Positions 31,446 to 42,785 of a stretch of DNA of 64,000 nt are shown piece by piece. Every line of letters starts with the position of its first letter. Positions within the stretch are counted from its first letter, which is position 1. The DNA lies in assembly GCA_964019695.1 (NCBI GenBank), contig OZ026519.1, positions 25,413,213 to 25,477,212 on the forward strand. The letters are read 5' to 3'. The notes under the pieces are model-generated. The model was not told the origin of the DNA. It did no database searches and worked only from the letters and a program-made list of their open reading frames with translations. The DNA is from Loripinus fragilis. Lineage: Eukaryota; Mollusca; Bivalvia; Lucinida; Lucinidae. The position numbers and the translations under genes are program-made.

Positions 31446-31854
31446 CAGGTATGCACATTTATCTGGGGGCCTGTTTCAATAATTCCTATTTTTTTTAACC
31501 AGAAATATTTACATTCTCAATGCAGCTGCTTTATATGAAACCATAATTCGTAGCTGCTTGCATTTCTCGATGCAAAACATTGAGCAGTCACGTGGTCTAG
31601 GCCGCGCCTCTATGTGGGGTAACGTCAACGTCAACCAATAGCTATCTTTGTTTATCATTATTTGCGTGACGTCATTCACGTATCGCCACGACGTTATGTA
31701 CAGGATTTTCGTTGGCTGGCTGTTCCAACACCTCCGTTACAAATAAAATATTTCATTTTTCAAGTATAACCAGCGGATTTGGGTGGAAAATAATTAAGTA
31801 TATTTGATTGATAATATAAAATGTAAATATAAGGATTGAAATTAAGATTTTTAG

Positions 31855-31980
31855 CTTGCACTGGATGATGTAAAACATTAGCTTCTTAATGTCTCCAAGA
31901 AGCCCTTCGGGCTTCACAGACATTAAAAAGCCTAATGCTTTGCATCATCCAGTGCAAGCTAAAAATCTGCATTTCAGTCC
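31855..31980. repeat. Near-perfect ~125-bp palindrome
   Basis: GATTTTTAGCTTGCACTGGA and TCCAGTGCAAGCTAAAAATC are the outer arms; the loop region reads AGAAGCCCTTCGGGCTTC. Arms about 55 bp. Confidence 0.8.
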
Positions 31981-32029
31981 TTAAATACATGTTTATTAAT
32001 ATCCAATGACAGTTTTCAATGTAAGTTAT

Positions 32030-32160
32030 CTTTATTGTACAATTTTACGAGTGTATATACAAATATTCCCTCTTGTAGGCAGAACGAGTCGAACTAGAGT
32101 TTCCCCCTACAAGAGAGAATATTTGTATATTCGCGAGTATTTGTACAATAAAATTCTTGT
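32030..32160. repeat. Second palindrome, ACAAATATTC arms
   Basis: TTTATTGTACAATTTTACGAG ... ACAAATATTCCCTCTTGTAG on the left pairs with CTACAAGAGAGAATATTTGT ... TTGTACAATAAA on the right. It starts about 50 bp after the previous palindrome. Confidence 0.75.
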
Positions 32161-32596
32161 ATCATGACCAATTCAAACAATCACCTTTTAATTTATTCAT
32201 CAGATATTCAAGTCAATCATAAGCTCCACCCTTGACAGTTTCTTGTGGAAATTATTGAACAGAATAGATCAAAAGAAAGGTGGCAAAGTCATGATACAAC
32301 TTCTTATATCGAAAGGCCCACAGCTCTTTTGAATGTTACTGCTGTAAATTATCCAATGACTTTTCTTTTTATTATGGCTAGTAATATCTAATGAGCCTAA
32401 TATGTGTGATGGCTACCCTAATATTCAGTGGACCTGTTGAATATACCTCTTTATCTCTCAGTATGATTGCTAATACCAAATGGATCTGACTGCTGTTTTC
32501 CATTTGCTTCTTTGAATATGATTTCTAATACTCACAACATTCCTCAACCTTCTTTAATTATTCTTTTAATATCAAATGAATTATTTAGAGATTAAT

Positions 32597-32690
32597 ACAT
32601 GGCCACCGCCGCATTACCAGGCATATCGGCCCAGTGTCTCTGTATTTGTCCGAGGACCTTCTATGCCTGGTAACGTGGTGGTGGCCATCT
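32597..32690. repeat. Palindrome GGCCACCGCCGCATTACCAG
   Basis: ATGGCCACCGCCGCATTACC and GGTAACGTGGTGGTGGCCAT are imperfect inverted arms around about 55 bp, with TATCGG / CCGAGG near the middle. Notably GC-rich for the region. Confidence 0.65.
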
Positions 32691-33560
32691 TTTAGACTTT
32701 TTATTACGTGTTTACCTGTGGGTCTTTATGTCGCTACGATGTGATTGACATCATTTATGATGCTGAGAGTGCACGCAAGGGCCAATATGGGTTCAAGTGA
32801 GAGCTGATATTGGTTCAAGTGTGAGGGCCGTTATGGGTTTGGAATCACGAGCAGTATCAGCCTTGGTAATTAAGCATTTTTTTAATATTTTTAGTAAAAC
32901 ATGTAATATTAGACTTAAATAAAGCAACAATAACCTAAGCTTAGGGCACTAGCCTGGTTTATGGATTGCCTGAGTCACAGAGGAGGGCAATTTCAAACTG
33001 GAGGTACAGGCTCCGAGAACAGTCTGTAAACATTGAAAGTTCCTAAAAATTCCTAAAACTTAGGTTTCTATTGCTTTTAGTACATTGAACAGTTACCACT
33101 CGACTATTGAACTTTCTGAAGGTTTAATATTCGATTACTGGTAAAATATCTAACTTTATATCTTGAAAAGGAAAACTTAATGATACAAACATTTTAAATG
33201 AAACAAGTGTTACAAGTTAGCTGGTTCAAAAACAGTTGATCCTTTGATTGTTTAGCGTAAAATATACATAAGTTCTGCTCATGTCACTCATGATTGTTAT
33301 TGCATTTTCTGATTTTCTACTTTTAAGCGTCATTTTGAGTTTCCTTCAAGTCTTGAGCATGTGAGTGTTTTACACATATTATGTGCTTTCATCCTTAAAA
33401 GCTAAATTTCCTTAGTAAATTGTTGCATGTATAGGCTGTGCATGGTACTTTGGGAGACCAGACTTAGTTAATTACATGTAGATATCCTGTTTATAACCAG
33501 AATGAAGATTCCTGGCTTAGTACCTGGGCTCAATTGTTCAAAACAGTGTTATGCTAAACA
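32691..33560 (+). other. Intron G-H, unremarkable part
   Basis: A short direct repeat of GGTTCAAGTGAGAG / GGTTCAAGTGTGAG occurs near 32790-32825. Nothing else supported. Confidence 0.4.
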
Positions 33561-33566
33561 AAGGAC

Positions 33567-33802
33567 AGTGTAGTCCCTTTATAACGCTATGTTTGGGGTC
33601 CAGCCGAATGGACCATGTAAGTGAGTCATGTAATAAAAGGACAATTTTACAAAGGAATTATTGGAAAATGGTCATTTTCCTATAATTCCTTTGTAAAATT
33701 TCATGATTATAAATTTTGGGAGTCACAACATGACTGCATGTAAATTGATGTAAGATCCAATTCTGTGTTATAATGAGGTGTGTTATAAAGGGACTGCACT
33801 GT
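33567..33802. mobile_element. MITE family M6, intact copy
   Basis: The ends ACAGTGTAGTCCCTTTATAA and TTATAAAGGGACTGCACTGT are inverted. The centre is the hairpin AGGAATTATTGGAAAATGG / CATTTTCCTATAATTCCT. This copy defines the family whose other end abuts exon G. A bare M6-type hairpin also occurs at about 26770-26830. Confidence 0.8.
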
Positions 33803-33880
33803 ACCATATTCAACCTAATAACATGCCATGCTTTTACACAAGTGCACACGGAGTACTTTATGGGCTGTTTATACTATATA

Positions 33881-34115
33881 AGCCGTGAAATGATATTTCC
33901 AACAATGTGGCATTTTGACAAGTGTAGACTCAGACGAGCCTCTGCAGCCTCCTTTTAAGCTTAGAAATTCCAAATGCTGTTTGGTCAGTAGCTCAACACT
34001 CATAGAATATCCAAGTGGCTAACAAGGCTCTGATCAGACTGCTCGTATGCGCAGGCTGATCTGAGCCTTTGCTGGTCGCACATACTACATTGTTGGAAAT
34101 CTCATGTCGCGGCTC
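33881..34115. mobile_element. MITE family M2, copy 4
   Basis: ATATTTCCAACAATGTGGCA at the left, CATTGTTGGAAATCTCATG at the right, and inner AGACTCAGACGAGCCTCTG and GATCAGACTGCTCGTATGCG. Confidence 0.8.
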
Positions 34116-34479
34116 TTATATCCAGTCACTTCAGTCGTTTTTATACAATTTCATTGGATGGAATAAGTGTGGTCCTGATCAGCTTGCTTCATTAGAAGCC
34201 AGCTGATTTGGATCTGCACTGTTTTCAAAAGAGGTTATAGAACTTTAAAAAAGCTGTATGCACAGTGCATTTATAAGGTTGAATAAACTAGCTATTGGTG
34301 GATTCAGCAAGAAAGGTAATTTTATGTACTACACTCCTCCCCAATTTTTATCGAATTAACAGGATTCCCATTATTAGCAGTGTGGAAAAGTGTTAGAAGC
34401 CAGCCGATCTGTCACTACACTAGCATGGCTTAGATTAAGAACAAAAGCTAAGTTTTTGAATCAGGACCTTTTCATGCTA

Positions 34480-34650
34480 TTGGCGACTCTTGTTGTCTGC
34501 TAATAACCTTTGCAAACAGTTTGGACCCAGATCAGGACCGACAGAATGTCGGTCCTGATCTGGATCCGAACTGTTTGACACTCTGATAGTGTTCCTCAAA
34601 GAATTTTTTGGAAAAAGACAATGAAAGTTCCAACCAAGAATGCAACTATA
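34480..34650. mobile_element. Palindromic element M5, good copy
   Basis: CAAACAGTTTGGACCCAGAT and ATCTGGATCCGAACTGTTTG with CAGGACCGACAGAATGTCGG form the central palindrome; outer parts GTTGTCTGCTAATAACC and CTCTGATAGTGTTCCTC. Confidence 0.75.
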
Positions 34651-35190
34651 TTATAAGTGTCCTTTTCCGCTTCTTGGTTCCTGACATATATTATGACATT
34701 ATTATTATTTTTCATTTGAAAATCTTTCAGTAATTAGGGCTCAAGCAAGGGGAGTACTCCCTAATCCGCCATTTCTCATTTTTATCAGAGAGAGGTTTTA
34801 ATTCATAGAAAAATATAGGAATCCAATATTCCGACCAAACTTTTTTCTTTAAGCCTTCGCTTATATACTGAAAGCCCACATCAATGGGCTTTTGAATTAG
34901 GCTAACAGTAGCAAAAAAGCCACAGAATGCTTTGCTTCCTTGTGAAGTGCAATTAAATATGCAGCAGATGTAAAATGCAGATGACACTTTCAGGACAAAA
35001 AGATATACCAGTAGGTGGGATAAGGGAACTGAGACCTCTAGCTTGACCCCTACTTTTGCTGACCAATGGGTTAGATCTCAACTGGTAATGGTTATTAGGT
35101 AGTGGGGTATTTTATATCATTTCACAAGTACCATAGCTTTACTATAGCTCGAGCAAGTGAGTGTGGCCGTGGTTAAGCTAGTGGCTCTTC
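34651..35190 (+). other. Intron G-H, unremarkable part
   Basis: No gene or element supported; the 86-codon minus-strand frame (34727-34987) has no recognisable feature. Confidence 0.4.
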
Positions 35191-35194
35191 TTTA

Positions 35195-35385
35195 ACTCTT
35201 TTCATGCCTTTTTGTCGTCTGCTGGTATTTTTCAAAATCAACCTTTTCTAAAAATTCTTCCTAAAATACCTTCACAGTGTCAATCACTTTGGATCCTGAT
35301 CGTGTCTGACGTTTTTATTGGGCCTGATCTGTGTCCAAATTGTTTGCAAAGGGTATCAACAGATGACACTACTAGGCAAAGAGAT
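35195..35385. mobile_element. Palindromic element M5 copy
   Basis: GTCGTCTGCTGGTATTTTTC ... CACAGTGTCAATCACTTTGG, then GGCCTGATCTGTGTCCAAAT and ATCAACAGATGACACT. Somewhat diverged. Confidence 0.6.
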
Positions 35386-36112
35386 GTAAGGCAGGGTTCA
35401 AAAAGTCACATTACAGTGAAACTTGATACTTAATGTCCAGATGTATGCAACAGGTCTGCCTGAAAAATATGGGTTTTTTAGGTGTGTGTTTCACTGGGCT
35501 GTGACACATAGAGGCTTGGTGGAGACAAAAGATTGTGAAAACATATGCACATTATATTAGCGGACTGTCACAGATTGAAATCTCAGTGACTAGCTCACCT
35601 CTGAGCATAAATAAAGTGCTCAAATGCGAGCTCTTTTGATCGATCTTCGTCTGTTGTGCGGAAACCTTTTTTTAAACGACATCTTCACCTGAACCCGCCA
35701 CTGGTTCAATTCAAAATAATTTCACATAAATGTTCACTTTTATCCCCCCTATTAAACTTGTATACCATGGAACAGTTCCACTGAACAAAATGGCTGCCAG
35801 AGCTAAACCCTTAATTCGCCAATTGCAACAAAAGTTGTCTGCTTTTCTCGTCTGCTGAAATGTTTAAGAAGCCTCTATGGCAAACAGTGTGGACCCAGAT
35901 CAGTCTGTTCTGGGGCCAGGCTGTTTGCTTCTATACTTAATTCGTCAGTAATGCTAGGCAACTATTTGCAACGGACGACTTCAGCAGACGACATTTTCAG
36001 ATGCAATTTTTTCTTGGCGCTTTAAGGGTTAAATTACATTTTTTCTTGAACCAGTGTCCAAATTTAAAATAACTTCGCATACATATCCAACAAATGGTTC
36101 CACTCCGCTGAA

Positions 36113-37055
36113 CAACCAAAACATGTTGTGGGTACTCAAAAGAACCATCTCAATGAGATGGTTCTTTTGATCCCTCAAAACATGAAAAAAATTGATGGAT
36201 TAGAAAATAATATACTGAGGGACTTTAAAAACGCACCACCTGCTTAAATGCTATTTTATGTCGAAAATTGAATATCTTCATTATGTGAAAAATAAAATTG
36301 TCAAGTTCCGTCATTTAGCTTGCATTCAATAAGAAAATCGAAACGCTGTGGCTTATGATTGCCGTGACGTCGCGATAATTCTGAGACAACTCAAATTCAA
36401 AAAGTCACAGAGTACCAATACCTTCCATTATGAACGAAAAAAAGTTTTCAAACCGATGTTCGTTCTTGAAAGCAAAAGGAAAGACAAAATCAAATCAAGA
36501 AGTTTTAGGCCTCTGGCAACGTTCATTACGTCTACATTACGTCATTGATTTTTGACGTAGTTGGCTGTTTATATCCTAAGGATCAGGAATAATCAAAATC
36601 TTTTATTGCAAACAGATACTCCTCAATCAGTTGCATAAATGACAAAAGTGTTGCGACATGCGCGGACGTCACCCGTCTGTTATTAATGTTTGAAAATTTA
36701 ACACTGACGTTAGCAAAGAAACGCTGCGAGTGGGAGTGTAATAAAACGATTGTTTCTGAACACTTTTTGTGTTTTTCCATTTGATAAGACATCAGGCTAC
36801 CACCTAAAAGTGTTTGTTTTCAAATCGATTCAAATTCTCGTTTGTCAGACGACAATAGTTGAAAAACACTTACGTCGATATTACGTCAGAATGAACAGCA
36901 TGAGCAAATCGAAATCATGGCAAATCATGGTCCATTTTACAAGAGGATAAAAAATGAGAAAACATCCTCAAATCAATCATGTGGAAGAGACGGTGAATGT
37001 AAAATGGTGCGTTTCTAAAGTCCCTCAGTATAACAATTTTACGCTAAATAAATTT
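36113..37055. repeat. Palindromic family P1 copy carrying a nested TA-flanked element
   Basis: 36113-36205 holds AAAAGAACCATCTCAATGAG / ATGGTTCTTTTGATCCC, and P1-type flank continues at about 37033 (ACAATTTTACGC ... TTTGCTT). The 819 bp between is a separate element. Confidence 0.65.
36213..37031. mobile_element. Tc1/mariner-like non-autonomous element
   Basis: The ends TACTGAGGGACTTTAAAAAC and TTCTAAAGTCCCTCAGTA, extended by CGCACCA / TGGTGCG, are inverted repeats of about 26 bp inside TA dinucleotides. It has several ACGTCA-type sites and two 60-70-codon frames without transposase features. Confidence 0.8.
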
Positions 37056-37654
37056 GCTTTTCTGGACTAGTTTAAGTTTCTTTTTATTGGAATATATTTT
37101 CTGATTACTAATATTTTAATTATTATATTTATATATATTATGGATAATCAATTGGATCAGGCTCTCTGATAATCCATATAGATTTCGGATGATACCTAGC
37201 CCTTAAGTACAAACGTAATATTATAGAAATATCTTGTCTGGACCCACGATGAGCCTTTTATCAGTTGTATCTATATTTACACCTTTTGTCATACAAGACT
37301 TGTTTGAACTATACATCCTAGTTTCAAAACAACATTTGTAAAATTTACTTTGACATATATTTAGTAGGTATATTTGTGGATAAATTATTGAAAGCGGTTT
37401 GTACTGATATAAATATATAGATTTATTTAACATTTTAATTTGTTACTTTATTAATTTTTATGTAGGTGTTTTAACTCTAATGCTGGGTAATTTCGTAGCT
37501 ATTTTGCTGTTTGTAGATTTTTTTTAAAACTATATTTTTCAAAAATGTCTTACAGGAATTCCATCAGAGTGTCAGACAATTTTGAGACAGTTTGGAGACA
37601 GATCAGGCTCTACAACAACAGTTTGTAAAGGTTTAACATCAACAGATCACTAAT

Positions 37655-37985
37655 ATAGGGGATCTTACATTTTATTGAATTTATTAAACGAGTTGAGGAA
37701 AAGAGATAAAATGCGAGGCTTGCCAAGTATTTTTTATCTTTTTTTCACAACTAGTTTAATAAATTCAATATTACGGGAGCATGAATGTTAGATTCTATTT
37801 ATCATATATTATTTAAATTACTTAAAAATCACATTTTTGGTTTGAAAATGTCAAGATTTTGCCAGCGCAACATTATAATGGACGTTATTATGTTATCCAC
37901 TAATTTATAAACCACTAGTGGTTTATCCATTTTATTGCATGGCGTTTTTCACTCCCAGGCGCAATGTCATGTGATAAATAATAGC
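37655..37985. repeat. Dispersed element with GAGATAAAATG hairpin, copy 2
   Basis: Inverted orientation relative to 11458-11785: AGAGATAAAATGCGAGGC, TTTAATAAATTCAATA, ATAAACCACTAGTGG and TTTTTCACTCCCAGG in that order. Confidence 0.65.
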
Positions 37986-38029
37986 AAAGGAGCAAAACAG
38001 AAATCAGATAATTAAAAAAGAAGATTTAA

Positions 38030-38290
38030 CTCTTTGCATACTGGGAAATTTGTATGCTTTGTGGTCCTCTCCTGATTTTTTTTCAAAATTAACTTTTTTC
38101 AATTCAATTTAATTCTTTATTCAGATTGTCAAATACATTTTAGCTTATCTACAAAACATTTTTCAAAACATTCTTAAAGGAATACCATCAGAGTGTCCAG
38201 ATCATGCAGGCCTGACATAATTTTCTGCTCTGATCTTTGTCAAAACTGTTTGCAAACGTTATCAGCATGTGACACTTTTAAAGCTTCATA
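38030..38290. mobile_element. Palindromic element M5, diverged copy
   Basis: AACTCTTTGCATACTGGGAA, GGTCCTCTCCTGATTTTTTT, then CATCAGAGTGTCCAGATCA and AACTGTTTGCAAACGTTATC. About 60 bp of AT-rich DNA is inserted in the left arm. Confidence 0.55.
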
Positions 38291-38299
38291 AATTATTAA

Positions 38300-39470
38300 G
38301 GTCAGTTAATGATCAACTCTTTCACTGTTTGAAAATATTTTACAAATTTTTAGAAGCGTTTCATACCGATAGCAGTGTGGTGGGTTAAGGCCTGTGTTAG
38401 AACAAGGCTTCAAACTGCCCAATAGTGTCACAAACTCATTGTGACATTAAAACTTCCTCATAGTAATCACTTCCTTGCCAACTGATACTCTGAACAAGTG
38501 ATAGATAACAAAAAAGGAAGTTTTATGCTTTACCCAATAATAATAGATGAATATAGGGGGTTCCTCATAATTTTTTATACCTATTCATTGCATAATTATG
38601 CATTGTGCTGCTACTGAGTGTCAATGCATACCTTCTCAGGATGATTGATTCACAAATGTGAAAAGTATAAACCCATGGATTATACTGTTTTTAGAAGCAG
38701 CTCGGACCCAGTATAAACGGACTGGTCACTGACGGAAAAACAAAGTTATGTTGTCAAGGCTTTATTTTAGTGCTATTTCAAAGTACTACAGCCAATAAAA
38801 CTGATTCTGTTCATACACGAGATTATAAGAGGTTACTCCCGGTATGCGAAGCTAAAATATTACAAGTTACAGTAAAAGAATTGAAGTTTTCTCATCTTTT
38901 TATGTTGATTTCTGACAATTTTCGGCTAATAGTGCTGAAAATAGCTAAAAAGGGTACCTAGGTTTCTTGCTGATGTTCATTAAGATGGATAAACTTTCAA
39001 TAAATATAACAATACAGTCTTAAAGATATTATATTGAACCATTGCTTTTTGAAGAAAATTCAAAGATATGCAGAGAAATAACGGAGATATGATTATTTAA
39101 TCTTAAACATACCTCAGTTTTGAAAGCTCAGCCACCGTTGAGCCACGACAACGTATTTCCAATATATACATTTACCTGTATGTAAGTGACCAGTCCTTGT
39201 TTATTGAATCCGAGGAAGCAGTCTGACTTGGGTCTGCATTGATTGCCAAACTGGGCATTTTTATCAGAAAACAAGTGTTCAATATTTTATGTGTTGTAAT
39301 AAGTGCTCTTTTCACACTGCAGGTTAGGTTATCTCTAAAACAATAACTACTGATAAACAAAAAGGGTTTGTTTAATATATTGGATCCACTTCACAAGAAA
39401 ACCTGTCTTTGGGGTTTGTGACTAAACTTTGACTGACTCCACATGCTGTGGGTAAGAGTGCATAGATAAA
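38300..39470 (+). other. Intron G-H, late part
   Basis: AT-rich DNA with no supported gene or element, apart from a fragment of M3 (GAAAACCTGTCTTTGGGG) at about 39400-39420. Confidence 0.4.
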
Positions 39471-39474
39471 AAAA

Positions 39475-39590
39475 ATATCGTTTTCTTATTTCTAAACCAT
39501 AACATATGTTTTGGGTACTCAAAAGAACCGTCTCAATGAGACAGTTCTTTTGAGCACTTAAAACAAATGTTTAACCTGATGGATAAGAAA
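39475..39590. repeat. Palindromic foldback family P1 copy
   Basis: CTCAAAAGAACCGTCTCAAT / GAGACAGTTCTTTTGAGC with CATAACATATGTTTTGGG. Confidence 0.8.
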
Positions 39591-39879
39591 GTATTAACAC
39601 TTCACCCCCATTTTTTTGTTTTTCTGCACCTGTGGGTATATAAAAGGGAGACTCTTAACCAACGGCGGTCACTCACAACAATGTTTTCAATTTTATAGGA
39701 AAAAGTGCCGTATCTACGGTAATGGCTTGACTAAACCAGCTTTAAATAATTGAAATAATCTTGAAAATAGATAACTATAACCAGAATTATACACCTTGAT
39801 GAGATTTCTCCTAAGATCTGTGCTGGCTGTCCGAACCTTTAGGATGAATACAGAATCATACCATAAGTCCAGTTATGCA

Positions 39880-40005
39880 AACATTTTGAGCATATTCTTA
39901 ACCATCAGTTTTAACATGAATGTTTTAGGTGCTCAAAAGAACCTTCTAATGAAGGATCTTTTGAGTACCCACAACATATGTTTTGGTTGAGAAATAAGAA
40001 AATTA
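39880..40005. repeat. Palindromic foldback family P1 copy near exon H
   Basis: TGCTCAAAAGAACCTTCTAA / GAAGGATCTTTTGAGTACCC with CACAACATATGTTTTGG and GAGAAATAAGAAAAT. It ends about 275 bp upstream of exon H. Confidence 0.75.
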
Positions 40006-40279
40006 TTTTTTGATTACAGTATAAATGTTCTAAAATTTCAAACACTTTGTTGCCAGCTAAAAAGGCCTCAACAAACAGTGCAGACTGAGATCAGACTGCT
40101 TCAGAAGAAGCAGTCTGATCAGGGTCTTCCCTGTTTGTTATTCTGACAAGCATTGTTGGAATTCCAGCACTGTTAACTGAAATTTTCTTTGAAAATAGAG
40201 AGTGAAAAGCGTTCGAAATTTTAGAACATTTACCGTAATCCTCAAGTTTTTATGTAATTCTATATTTCCCTTCTTACAG

Positions 40280-41084
40280 GATGTTAAAAGAAAGTCGCGT
40301 GACATTACAACATTAACTGATGGTGCAGAAGATAATACTCTAGAAGAGGATACGCTAAAAGATTCTTCCAAAACTGATGAACGTGAGGAAATAGATAACA
40401 ATATGAAGAAAACTCCTCCACCGCCGCCCCTTAAACCAAAACCCAAATCAGTCCGGAATCTTAAAACTGTACCTACCCCAACCCCCACCCCATCACAACC
40501 TACAAATTCAACAGTGAAAACAGAAGCATTCCAAACAGAGACCGAACATTCCACGGAACGTGCAGAAACATTCCAAATTGTAGTGGAAGAAAGTGATAAA
40601 ATTATAAAGCCCTCCACAACTCAGAATTCTTCCACAGAAAAATTGTCTTCCGATTTTGAAAAGTTAGTGACTGATAAACAAAGCAAAGCTGTGATAAACT
40701 CTTCCGAAAATGATGCTGATAAACAAAGCACAAATAAACAGGAAATTGATAAGACAAAAACACAAGAACAGAAATCTGACAATGCAAAAACACAGAAACC
40801 GGACAATGCAAAAATGCAGAAACTGGACAATGCAAAATCACAAGAACAGAAACCGGACAATGCAAAAACACAGAAACCTGACCATGCAAAATCACAGAAG
40901 CCTGACAATGCAAAATCACTAGAACATAAGGCTGATAAGAAAGAGGCACAACAGCAGAACCCTGACAATTCAAAAATGAAAGAACAGGTGACCGATAAGA
41001 AAGAAACACTGGAACAGGCTGATTCACCAGTAATGATGAGGAAAAAGAGTTCTCCCAGTCCGTACGACTTGGATCATTTTAAAG
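40280..41084 (+). CDS. Exon H: proline-rich then Lys/Gln repeat (coding minisatellite)
   Basis: An 805-nt exon (acceptor TTCCCTTCTTACAG, donor GTATGT); it enters at phase 0, matching exon G, and leaves with one base. It encodes DVKRKSRDITTLTDG, an acidic stretch, TPPPPPLKPKPKSVRNLKT (an SH3-type or WW-type proline block), a Ser/Thr/Glu-rich region, then 40740-41010: imperfect octapeptides of the form KPDNAKTQ (KPDNAKMQ, KLDNAKSQ, KPDHAKSQ, KPDNAKSL), some with an EQ spacer. The last part, MMRKKSSPSPYDLDHFKG, is Ser/Pro-rich with a tyrosine. The long minus-strand frames over this exon are shadows of the repeat. Confidence 0.85.
40780..40960 (+). repeat. 24-bp coding minisatellite in exon H
   Basis: The unit AAACCGGACAATGCAAAAAC + ACAG repeats about six or seven times with in-frame variation; some units carry a 9-bp extension (CAAGAACAG). 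All length differences are multiples of three. Confidence 0.85.
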
Positions 41085-41620
41085 GTATGTGTAGCTTTTG
41101 AATTTCTTGCTGCACTTGACTTGATCAACACAAAATCAAATTGAACAACTTCAGCTTGGTTCTATCTTGATAATAAGTTAATATATTAGCTAGCACACTG
41201 TTTAGTACATAGCCATATATTATGTTCACTAAACATCTAAAAGTGACATATACAGTTGTATGGCTGCTGGCAGAGTAATTCAATTTCTGTATGCCCTGAT
41301 TGAGTATACAAAAATATGTATACGTAAGTTAGATGCTGAGGGCATTGTTTTTCGTGCATGTGCCTGCCTTTGTGCAGCAAACTTTAACATTGGCAATAAC
41401 TTTTGATAGAGATTTGATATTTCATGTATGTATACCTTGTGGGAAGAGCTTTTCAAATATACAAAAATATATGACCTTGACCTTTGACCTACTTTTGATA
41501 TAGTAACGTAATGTGAATATAGGTGAATTGCATGTGCTCCTGGGGCATATTTGTTTCACTACTATATCACTTGTTTGCTAAAGTTTTTAAACGAAGTTTG
41601 GATTTTTTTCAAATGAAAGA
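41085..41620 (+). other. Intron after exon H, first part
   Basis: No gene or element recognised. Confidence 0.4.
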
Positions 41621-41621
41621 C

Positions 41622-41850
41622 GTGAGAAAACCACCTTCTGGAGTTTGTGAACAACAAAGGTGCAGACCAGCCTGTGCATCCGCCCAGTCTGATCAGTGCC
41701 TTTGTTATTCGCTTATTGGAAAGTGTCCCATCTAGACTCGCTATGAGTGAAATTTCAATTTTCTAGCTAGTCTCTATAGCTGAGCTGGCTGGTTTGAATC
41801 TCAGCTTGTCGAAAACCCCGAAGACAGGTTTCCTTGCATCGCAACCCATA
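41622..41850. mobile_element. MITE family M3, copy 2
   Basis: GTGAGAAAACCACCTTCTGG at the left and CCGAAGACAGGTTTCCTTGC at the right, with GTGCAGACCAGCCTGTGC and CAGTCTGATCAGTGCC. Opposite orientation to 13106. Confidence 0.75.
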
Positions 41851-41999
41851 TACAGTATGCTGACTTTTAGTGTTGTCGTGAAACTATATAGCTGTGGGTA
41901 TTGAAATTGTATATCTACCAGAGAAATTTAAACCTACATGATCTCATATAACTTCTTCCGCTTATAATGTTTCTTTTTTGTCTTGGCTGCTCTTATCAG

Positions 42000-42017
42000 T
42001 TGATGCCGAAATTTTAA
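42000..42017 (+). CDS. Candidate 18-nt microexon (VDAEIL)
   Basis: A pyrimidine-rich run TTTCTTTTTTGTCTTGG and TGCTCTTATCAG are followed by 18 bases and GTAAGT. With the G left by exon H it reads Val-Asp-Ala-Glu-Ile-Leu and again leaves one base, so it preserves phase. Splice-site quality is high; length and lack of homology evidence keep this uncertain. Confidence 0.3.
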   Translation: MMPKF

Positions 42018-42109
42018 GTAAGTTTTCAATATTGTCTCTCTTTTGTTGTTCATTGTCATTTTGGTTATTACGGACTGTATATGAGAAAATTTTCACTCAC
42101 ATTTATATC

Positions 42110-42327
42110 TGGCCCCAAGGTTATAAAACTTTTTTCATACTCATCTCGACTGAGCCATAATTTCAACTGCTCTTAGAAGCTCTTGCTTTAAGGCTCACAG
42201 ATGCTGTATTTACCATGCTAATAAATGTTAAAATGCCAACAATTGTTGGCATTTTAACATTTATGACTAGGATAAATTTTGCGCTCAGCTGAGTTGAGTA
42301 TGAAAAAAGTTTTACAACCTTGGGGCA
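42110..42327. mobile_element. Foldback element (GGCCCCAAGGTT ends)
   Basis: GGCCCCAAGGTTATAAAAC and GTTTTACAACCTTGGGGC are inverted ends; inner TTTTCATACTCATCTCGACT / GTTGAGTATGAAAAAA and a central TTAAAATGCCAACAATTG / GTTGGCATTTTAA stem. Confidence 0.75.
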
Positions 42328-42785
42328 TCATTTAATTTTTCACAAACATACTATACTACATTGAATACTTTGACTGTAACGTGACATGTGACTGTAACGG
42401 TAAATGCATTGAATGAATCGAGGGTCATTACTTAGAGGTTGTGGTAGAAGTATAGTTTATAGTGACGCTGAATCCAAAACAACCGAAATTATGCTACTGA
42501 CAGTGTAAATGTATTGAACCAGTGCATGAAAAACCCAACAAAATAAATTTTAATTGTGTGTCAAGTGAAGACTCAGATCAGCCTGGACATCAAACACCAT
42601 ATTGCGTATTCACTGTGCACTCAATGAGTGGTTTCTTCATGAAAACAGAGGAGACTCCAATCAGGCTGGGCACATGAATGCTCAGGCTGATCTGAGACTT
42701 TGCTGCAGGGCACACAGTTCATTTGATCATTTTGTCGGTCACTGGTAAAAAAATGATATTCAAACAATCCTGGGAACTTAGATAA

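Larger units (their letters stand above)
1647..41084 (+). other. Partial gene: ANKS1/CASKIN-like ankyrin-repeat scaffold (eight exons)
   Basis: Eight exons totalling about 2,580 coding bases (about 860 codons) read in one direction. Seen: AG/GT borders at every exon and matching phases at six of the seven junctions; the exception is between 13796 and 15158. The order is ankyrin repeat end, then a proline-rich tail with PxxP and tyrosine motifs, then a Lys/Gln/Pro repeat. Known: ANKS1 proteins carry N-terminal ankyrin repeats, a long linker, two SAM domains and a PTB domain, and act as adaptors for receptor tyrosine kinases; CASKINs have ankyrin repeats, an SH3 domain, SAM domains and a proline-rich tail. 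Inferred: a cytoplasmic adaptor, ANKS1-like more than CASKIN-like because no SH3 follows the ankyrin exons. The start codon and the 3' end are not visible here. Confidence 0.6.

Noticed and set aside
40602..41027. Long minus-strand open frames over exon H (FALSGFC-type repeat protein)
   Set aside because: They are antisense translations of the 24-bp coding minisatellite; no splice or start context, and the plus strand joins neighbouring exons in phase.
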